Below, piece after piece: positions 55,413 to 64,000 of a stretch of DNA of 64,000 nt. Positions within the stretch are counted from its first letter, which is position 1. Each line of letters opens with the position of its first letter. The notes beneath the pieces were generated by a model that saw nothing but the letters and a program-made list of their open reading frames with translations, made no database searches and was not told the DNA's origin. The translations under genes were made by a program, and so were the position numbers. This DNA comes from Hypomesus transpacificus (lineage: Eukaryota > Chordata > Actinopteri > Osmeriformes > Osmeridae): NCBI RefSeq assembly GCF_021917145.1, contig NC_061077.1:8296083-8360082 (forward strand). The letters are read 5' to 3'.

Positions 55413-56259
55413 GGGGAGACAAGGCAATTAAACAGTGTTGAAGAAGTCCAAACCTGCTGGCCTGAGGACAGACCTATAAAAGACAGGAACCTTTTATCCC
55501 CAGAGCCCTCTGCAACTATGGAAAAATGATTATTGAATCAAGACCGATATCAAATCTTCAACAGCTTCACCTGAAAGCAATCTCTAGTCTGATCCATGAA
55601 AGTCTTTGGCATGAATTATGACTCATTGGAACGTCAGTCTCCTCTTTCCAGTCATAAAGACTATGCATGGCGATGTACAACATGACTCCTGTGAGTAAAA
55701 CTAAACATAACATTATTTTCTGGATGGCATGGTAAAAAAAGCTTTTTCTCTGAAATGGTTTCCCATGGCTTTTCTGAACAAGACACCACACACAATAATA
55801 GATTTGCTAGATAACTCTAAGTTTATCTCAAGATCAATCCTAAATTAAATGTAATAAAGTAATTGTAATGAAAGTTCCTCTGGAGCAATGTGGCCATGCA
55901 CTTCTGTTTGTAGTTGAACTGTAACTGCAACAGTAACTGTACCTGAGGGGAGAAAGGGAACGACAGGAGGAACAAGGAGGAGGGTGGACCTGCACTCAGT
56001 AGATGGAAACTGAGAGAGAGAAAAAGGGGTGGAGCTCTAAAGTTAAAGAGAGCAACAAGAAAAGCATGTCTGTCAAAGCTAAGAGAGAACAACTGAGGGA
56101 GACTTGGTAAATCGACCTGAAGTGCCAAAGAAAATTGTGTTATTACCGTGCACAGACTGGTCTCTGGCCTTGTGATTATCCTTCTCAAACAAACTATGGA
56201 CAGTCCTGCAAAGGTTTAGATTTTCATGCATTATTTTTAAACATTGTAGCAGAGTGACC

Positions 56260-59200
56260 ATGACCTACATTGGATGGTTCTTGCTACTTTCAGTGGGCTT
56301 GTTGAGTCAAAGTAGCCCATGTTTGGGAGCCAATGGACTGAACAGATACAGATACAACCACAGGAACTGCTATACCTGCTTCTATGGACACAATAGCTAC
56401 AATGTGGGAGATACTGGTTCAGGTGAGTTCCATGTCTGCATGACCACATTTTTTATATTTAGCTCCTTCCATCTTTTTGGAGTGAGTCAAAGTCATCAAG
56501 GCTTTATCAAGGATTTTACATATCCATCCAGTTCCAAAATATATTAGCTGATGTAAATGGAAATCTGTCACCTGTCAGAGATCTTGGGGAATAAATCATT
56601 TACTTACAAAGTGAGTAGAGGAGGAGAGAGAGAGATTAGAGAAATAGAGAGAAAGATGACTGTGTTTCTTAATGTTTTGTTATTGTCTTATAAGTAGTGG
56701 ATAAAACAGCATAGCCACACATACTGTGAAGACAATGTACAGTACTTGAACATGAGCTGGTGCAGAACATGATTCTGCAATGTAACCACAGATAACTACA
56801 GAGTGTGGTTCCACCTCTTGTGGTGATCCCACTGCATGTAAATACTGGCTCTGTGTGACCTTGAGGAAGCTCCCTGCTGGGCCCTGTTCCACAGACGCTT
56901 CAGGCCAGCTGTTAAAGACATTCAACAGAATGTTGTTGTGCTAGTCGCTGTGAATTTACTGATTTGTGATGAGAAGTCACTGGCACAATGATATCAAATT
57001 TAATGTAAGATCAGGGGAGATATCACATCAAAGGTCATTGTCCCTGAACCATAAAACATTGTTCTGCTGCATTTTGCCACATTTTAGTTTTATTTTGATG
57101 CATTCCTTTACTGATAACGAGTTTGAACTAAGGACAGCAAAATGGCACACAGCGTCGCTAAGTCTCTTTGGACTTCATCCCCACTCACTCCCAAGGGTAT
57201 AAATACTGTGTGATGCTGCTCATTTCCTGATTTGTCTGCTGTGTGCAGTCTGTTTTCCATCCCTGTGCTGTCACAATCAGATTCAGAAGGGATTTTATTC
57301 GCCATGAATGTTTGCACAAACAAACATTCATTTGGCAGGGAGGTGCATACATTAAACATATAGGAATATTCTAACTTAAATTTGTGGACTAACCATACAA
57401 AAGGAGCAAAGTCTAGCTAATACTAAGGGGGGTCTAGCTAATACTAAGGGGAATACAAAATAAAAAACAAAATATAAGTAGCCATAATTTACAATTTATG
57501 CTAAAAGCTAGCAGATTCATCCCTACAGGCCTAAAGGATTACGAATGTTTGCAGATCCCTTGGGTAGGTGGTCCTCACTACTGAGTAATGTGGGAGGCCC
57601 ATTGTTAGTGTATTACCAATTGAGGTTTTCATTTAGTGTCGTTATTTTTGACCATGTTTTATATTGTTAGTTACAAATGGGTTTGGATGTGTTTCCATTT
57701 TATTGGGGCTATGGATATGGATATTAAGGCTTTAACATGTAGATGTGTAATCCATTTGATGTGTCTGCTAATGTTCTTATGGCTGTGATTTATTATAAAC
57801 AATGTCATGCATGAAGGAAGGGGCTTCTTTAGGCACTTTTTAATTTTTGTTCCAGACTGGCAGTCTTATCCCAGATGGTTATGGCCTTCAAAACAATATT
57901 CTCACCAAATTATGCTTAATACATCTGCCCCAATTGCAAATACTTACCCACAACATTAGAAAAACTCTTGAAAGCACGTCTGCTGCTAAGAGAATGTTCT
58001 GTAAATGTTTGTGCCAGAGCAGCCAGAAAGACATTTCAGCCCAGAGAGATGATGGACATCTTCAGGCCCTCAGGGGTCACCATGGCTCTTCATCTCCAAT
58101 GGGAGCTCGGAAGCCCTTTAATCAGGATCACAGGAGGACTTTTCCAGGGTGCAGTTAGGCCCTTTTATCACAGGCCCCTTCTGAGTGGGCCAGACTGTCT
58201 GATGAGCCTCTTGGACAAGTACCTCTTCCTCCTTCAGAGATATTTGCTCCCTCTAATCAAGGTTGAAGGGACTCCTTCACTCTTTCAATACCCTACCCTG
58301 ACCAGCCGTGGCTAACACAGCTTCATGGGAGTACTGCTGTTCATAACGATAGACATTGTTGTTCCTCAAGTGTTACAGTTAGAATGTAATGGCCAATTTG
58401 TGGATGTCAAGGCTATTGAGAAAACACCAGAGAGATGTGGATGTGATGTGTGGTATTATTAAATGTACATTATTTTAGATTCATTTGAGGCATTTTTGAT
58501 AGATAAACAGTTTGTGAGATGCTGTATTGGATTCAGAAACATAGAAATTGCACATGTCCTAGAGTACAAGCCCTTATATATAAAAGGTAAGACTTATTTT
58601 TAGCTCCCATCTCTTATGGTTCCGCTCATTGGTCCTAACATTTCTTTGTTTTTACACTCTCCCTCTCCCTTCACCGGAATTACACCTCTAAATTGTTGCT
58701 TGGCTGTTAAGTGTAGGAGCCTCTATAATTTACAAGTTACAAATGGGTCCCATGCTCCACACCTTGGTTTACTGCTGTGAGAAAACAGATGACGTTTGGT
58801 CTCGTAATATCAGCGATGCTGGCATCAATAGAAACTTGGTCTTCCGTTCGTTTGGAAGCATTAAAACCCCTTGACTTCATGGCTGCCCTTGTCAACCACT
58901 TCATGTTCAAAGGGAACTTTCTCTTGTAATATGACCGAAGGTGTTCTCAAATTAAATTGTATAGGTTTTGTTGCAAACATTGCGTGTGCATTTGTTTGTT
59001 CATAAGCCCTCTGGTGTTTGCGTAACTAAATCCCCTGGTTTTGTCCATCTGCCTTCAGTTTCTGCCTGGCACCAGACAGGCATGCAACTATATTTCTTGC
59101 TGATTGCTCAGTATGTTTAGAGCTGGCCTTCACTGCAACATCGTGCTATAATACATTACTCTCCAAGAATGTACAGTACCACTAAACTGCTAAATCAGTG

Positions 59201-62200
59201 TCACTTGCTTGTTTTTCTCCCACAGATGTTGACGAATGTCAGGTCCATAATGGGGGATGCCAGCACCGTTGTGTGAACACCAGAGCTTCTTACTACTGTG
59301 TGTGCAACCCAGGCACCCGACTGCATAATGATGGACGAACCTGCATTGGTAAGACACAGGGTAATTGAAGAGGTCAGTTAAGGTTATGCTACTTCCACCG
59401 TTCTTGGTAAGCCGTCCATCTGGAGCTTTCCGAGGCTTGAAGCCACATCAAAGCAGAAAATGTGGGGTCCACCTTTCGCTTGTGTCAAACGGGAATCAAA
59501 GAGGCCATTGTTTTGGTAGGGGCAGAGGTTTCCCAGTATTTTCCAGTCTTGTCAGACCGTGTTTGTACTCTGGCTTATGAAGTACCACATTGTCTCTCAC
59601 TTTCACTCTGCTGCTTTTGTCCATAAATCCCACTATCGTTCCTTCCAGCTTCAGCAATGTATCACAATATTTAATTCTCCATTCTTTCCTTATTTTGTAC
59701 ATGGACTCTCGGTGTACATGTTATAAAATAAATGTAGTTCTCAATAGGATAACCTGCTTAGATGTTAATGAAGGTCAATGTGTTAATGTGGCCATGCACT
59801 AAGCACCTGCAGTCACTGTCCGCAGATTACCCGATGAATAAAGTACCAACTACTAAAAGCGAGCAAACAATATGAAATAAAAAGTTATGATTTTCTCTAT
59901 TACAAAGTACATTCATTTATGTTATTTAATTTGAAGTATGAACTTCAAACACTCAACCCTGTCCACATGAAAATCCAAATAAATCAGTTGGGGTTTCCTT
60001 TTCCCCCTTTTACACCAGAGTGTATTGTCCAAAGCCCTCATAGGCCCCGGGCATCATTCCTGTGGTTTGTGCTGAAGCCATACTACTAGCACCCCCACAC
60101 AACTGTCAAAGAGGGAGGAGCATCAGGGAACTCTGAAGTCTCGTAAAAACTAACCAGTCACAGACCATGATAGGATTGTTTTTATTTTAATTTGAACAAT
60201 CTGTCATCTTGATCACACATAACTGTATGGCATAAAGGGAGCAACAATAATTTAGCACAGTAACCATGAATAATGTTAAGTTACTAAGTCCTCCATCCTA
60301 TACACACTTCTCTGAACTAAATCAGATGGCTTTTTCTAATGAGCCAGCAAGAAAACAGTTTGCTCCAACATTATCCTCCATGTTATTATTGGGTTTCTGT
60401 TCCTAGATGGAGCACCGAGAGGAAAACAGAAGAGTCTGAGGGTCGTTGAATGTTACATTCCAAAAAGGGAGTAGATGGAGTTTGTTAGGAAAAGTTTTCT
60501 TCTTTTGACTGTACCTCCCTTATTTGAGTGCAGTGTTAATAGCACTCATATTGTATTGGAGTTACAGTGTGAGGACCACTACTCTGGACAACTCTAGGAT
60601 TTCTGTCAAAGTGAAAGCCAGTGCCCAATCATCTATCGTTATTGTGTCAAACCAGGATGACATAATTTAGAGTTGACAGGGCTGGCCTGGAATACAGGGT
60701 TGGACACCCAATCATGCACTAGCAAGCACAGTCTATCCTTGGTTCATATTTTCGTTCCTGTTTGTCTTAGCCGTCCTCTCTTGTGCCATCAACAATGGGG
60801 GTTGTGAGCAGGACTGTATCCAGCTGTCCCAGGCTCACTACCAGTGTCGCTGTAGACCCAACTACCAACTCACAGAGGATGGCAAGAACTGCAAGCGTGA
60901 GTATTAGATCAAAGTATGTATACAAGTGTATGCATACCTGAATGCAGAATGTTTGTGTATGTGTGTGTGGGGGGGGGGCAGGGGGGCATACAGTGACAAT
61001 TTCAATTTCAATGTATCTATTTTGAAACCCACCAGCTGACTTATTTGCATTACTCAACTCAACTGTACGTGTTCACATTGGAATCCAGTCCTTGATAAGA
61101 AAAAAAACAGCTGATAAAAAACACTTTACATTACATAGTCAACCTTACGTTTTTGTCTCGACCATGCCAAGAGTATGAAATAAAACAGAACACTGGTCAC
61201 ATTAACCAAGCTTTGACAGCCTGTCCTTCTGCAGAAGGGGAAAACAGACTGATGTCATTCCTGCCAATAGAAGTCCATTTTAAATGGTTATGTCAGGTTT
61301 TGAATGTTCTTGCTTGGATGAGAAGACTTCAACTGAATTACTCACACAATTGTCAACAATGTTGTAGATCCAACTGAATTCAATAAGACCATTAGGTGAC
61401 TGATCTTGAAAAAGACATGCATTAGGCCAATGTTAGCCACGAAAGTGAGAAAATACAATCATAGTAATGTATTAGGATGTGCAACAGAGCCAGAAATGTT
61501 TGGCGTTTGAACTGTAATAACAACAAAATTATTTATTGCTGTGTTTTTTGGCTGGCTGAAAAATTCCTTCACAGTCAACTTGTACTGTCTGACACATGAC
61601 TCTACTTCTGAGTGTAGCCAGAGACAGGCTGGCTATCGTCTTGGTGCGTGCAGTGGCCCTGTTCTGTCAGATAGTAGACTGGTCTGGTCAAACTGCTTGT
61701 CTGAGGCTCCTTGATCAAGGATCCTTGCTATAACCATGATACAACCATAAGCTTGGCGTGGGCTTACGTGTATAAGAACCTGTGTTGGATCTTACTGCAA
61801 CATAATTTGAAAAAAGACATAGGGTCAAATAAGCTTATCCAAATGCAGAAGCCCAACTATGTGCAGTATTTATGTTGTTTTGTCAGAATTGTCTTTTGTA
61901 TCATCTAAGACTTAGTATAATTTATTAATAAATGCAGTTTTTGTTTATTTTATATATCGTTACAATTATAATGTACTGTAGGATTAAAGTAAAACATTTA
62001 AGCAAGAGCATGACATGAAATAAAATACATACAGTACTTTGTGTACTGATGAAGGTTTGGTTATTTTATATGTACTTTATATGTACGCCAAGCGGTCTTC
62101 GTTTCATATATGAATTTACAATAACAGCCGTTTTTAAAGACCAAGTGAATTCCATTACAAATAAAAAAATGATCTTCAGTTCAGCTAAGTGGAGCTCCGT

Positions 62201-63926
62201 TTGCAAAGCCCATCCCAGGGGCACAGACCTGGAAGTGATTATGGGTCATTGCTGTTTAAGGAAAATAACCACACACTCAGTTAACCCAATTACTCTTTTA
62301 CTCCCTCCAAATCAGTGGGGAGAGAACTGGTTTGTGTGTGTGTGATGGTATGTAGGCTACTCTACACCGTAAACTGGTTTACTGTATTTTAGTGAGAAGT
62401 CCTTGTGCAGAAAGGAATGGAGGCTGCCTGCAAACATGCAGGAACATTGGAGGGCGAGCTCAGTGTGACTGTCGTCCTGGTTACCTACTGGGCCAGGATG
62501 GTAAAAACTGCCAAGGTAAATAAAACCACATTTTATAGTCAGACACATCATGTGCTGATTATTGTAACTATTATTTTTATAACAGTGATAGTGATGATTA
62601 AATACTGATGAGAAGATTGAGGATGATGACAGAACTATCATTGCGCAGCAGTGGTAATGATCTGGACAGCAGCGATGATGATGAAGCGGATGGTTCTACA
62701 GTGATTGTATGTGTTTTGCAGACATTGATGAGTGTGAGACAAGCCAAGCTGCCTGTGCCCACAGTTGCCACAACAACCATGGTTCCTTCACCTGTCTCTG
62801 CAACCCAGGGTACGAGCTAGGATCAGATGGGAGGAAATGCTACCGTAAGTCAGGGCACATTTCTTTAGCTCTACAGAAACCAAAGAAGCAACTAAAGATA
62901 CCAAAAATATACAAAACAGGTCCAGTGATATTACTGTTTGTCCAAATATTCAAACTCCATGGGAACACACAAAACAGGTGTCCATGTATTTCTTTCGTAG
63001 GCATTGAGATGGAGATCATCAACAGCTGTGAGAACAGAAATGGAGGATGTTCTCATCAGTGTCAGCACTCTACTGTCGGAGCTGTCTGTAGCTGTAACCA
63101 TGGATACCACCTAGCCGAAGACCTGAAGACCTGTGTGGGTAAGAAATAAGCTGCCTTAGTATAAGGATATATTGCTAATCACCATACAATATCTACAATA
63201 TCTACATGTAGTTTACATGTTTAGTCATTTTGCACTTTGAACCCCTCTAAAGAGACACTCATGTGTGTTTGTGTTTGTCAGACTTGAATGAGTGTGATGC
63301 AGGAACCTCATGCTGTGAGCAGGACTGCACCAACTATCCGGGGGGTTATGAGTGCTACTGCAGGGCTGGTTACCGTCTCAACTCTGATGGATGTGGCTGT
63401 GATGGTATGATCCTGTATTACCAATCTTTGATCTCTGCTTCAATTAAATGTATGACATGTGTTCATCATAGGAACACATACAGAACACAGTAGCACCAGA
63501 TCTTCAGTCTTTCTGTTTCTTCACAGATGTGGACGAGTGTCTGGTGGACAATGGAGGCTGTGAGCACACCTGCCAAAACACAGCTGGATCTTTCCAGTGC
63601 TTCTGTCGTCTAGGACACCGTCTTGACGAGGACAGAATGTCCTGTGTTTGTATGTAAAGTTCAGCTCCAACTGGAACTCATCATCTGGATCAATAAAGTG
63701 TTTGTTTTGATGCTTGGTGATCAGCTCAGTGGTTCTTTCTTCCCTCCAGCCCTGCAGGAGGCAGTAGAGGTTTTAGGGTGGAGTGGCCGCCTGGCTGTGG
63801 AGCGCCCCCTGCCCCGGATCACCTTGCTGAGGGACTTTGTCGTGCAGCCCCTGGAGCGCTACGTTGACTACGAGGAAGACAGCCTGGGAGAGCTGCGGGC
63901 CCAGAGCACTCTCACAGAGACCTTTG
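56260..63926 (+). CDS. megf6: MEGF6-like EGF-repeat protein, 5' part, runs off right edge
   Basis: Exons: 56260-56422, 59226-59348, 60771-60896, 62393-62515, 62722-62844, 63001-63138, 63282-63404, 63527-63649, 63750-63926, all phase 1 at their junctions. Exon 1 gives a signal peptide ([20 protein letters not shown]) and a short Tyr/Asn-rich arm. Seven EGF exons follow, several with the calcium-binding DVDEC/DIDEC opening; [19 protein letters not shown] and [19 protein letters not shown] match MEGF6 closely and in the same order. The exon at 63750 fits the unique MEGF6 spacer with [11 protein letters not shown] before the laminin-type EGF series, which lies beyond the window. MEGF6 is a secreted multi-EGF protein of little-known function. 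Mammalian MEGF6 has an EMI domain and one more EGF before DVDEC; I find neither here. Whether exon 56260 truly belongs to this gene is less sure than the EGF part. Confidence 0.82.
56423..59225 (+). other. First megf6-like intron
   Basis: About 2.8 kb between the signal-peptide exon and the first EGF exon. I looked for EMI-type cysteine exons and saw none. ORFs at 57847-58315 have no family resemblance. Confidence 0.4.
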
Positions 63927-64000
63927 GTATGCAAACAACCTGTTAACACGCCAGCGTAACATTTAAAAGATGTGAGTTAGAGTAAATAAACAGCTCTGAT

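Larger units (their letters stand above)
51407..56259. other. atp2b3 3' region and intergenic DNA
   Basis: About 4.9 kb with no recognised coding exon. It includes a SINE tail fragment (53461-53495) and a long GA repeat (55325-55407). ORFs here are short and without family resemblance. Confidence 0.45.

Noticed and set aside
57847-58315. ORFs of 103 and 115 codons in the first megf6-like intron
   Set aside because: Checked as candidate EMI or EGF exons; cysteine spacing does not fit either and frames overlap each other.

Overview
The window is vertebrate nuclear DNA, almost certainly from a ray-finned (teleost) fish. Genes are split into many short exons with GT-AG introns. Long AT-rich non-coding stretches carry microsatellites, an L2-type LINE fragment and a tRNA-derived SINE. 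The recognised proteins match fish or vertebrate families, including an intronless UGT5-like gene. Gene models were built by reading splice junctions and checking that every exon-exon phase closes; none was checked against a database or transcript.

Layout, left to right. (1) 1-1182, minus: 5' part of a DUF4743-Nudix hydrolase gene that runs off the left edge. (2) 2224-4734, minus: troponin C, six coding exons, 161 aa. (3) 6985-12249, plus: ecm2 (VWC plus leucine-rich repeats, 684 aa). (4) 13826-16553, plus: asporin (372 aa). ECM2 and ASPN are also neighbours in mammals. (5) 17292-18242, plus: start of an LRAT/PLAAT-like acyltransferase gene that stops before its catalytic-cysteine exon. (6) 19513-21290, plus: dedd (408 aa). 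(7) 24000-25625, minus: a single-exon UDP-glucuronosyltransferase. (8) 27835-34136, plus: a secreted protein with ten group-B SRCR domains, one exon per domain, with strong signs of recent internal duplication. (9) 37087-51406, plus: atp2b3-like plasma-membrane calcium pump, complete, with alternative exons visible. (10) 56260-63926, plus: megf6-like EGF-repeat gene running off the right edge.

The genes do not form one pathway. The ecm2-aspn pair encodes extracellular matrix LRR proteins. Troponin C and the calcium pump are both calcium proteins but unrelated in position. I did not find a novel multi-gene system. The points most worth checking are the SRCR array (paired loss of one disulfide, a chimeric domain, a stop codon where a splice donor used to be), the truncated LRAT gene, the preserved 87/114/154-nt alternative donors in the calcium pump, the megf6-like gene without an EMI domain, and an asporin GAT/ATG repeat read as methionine instead of aspartate.
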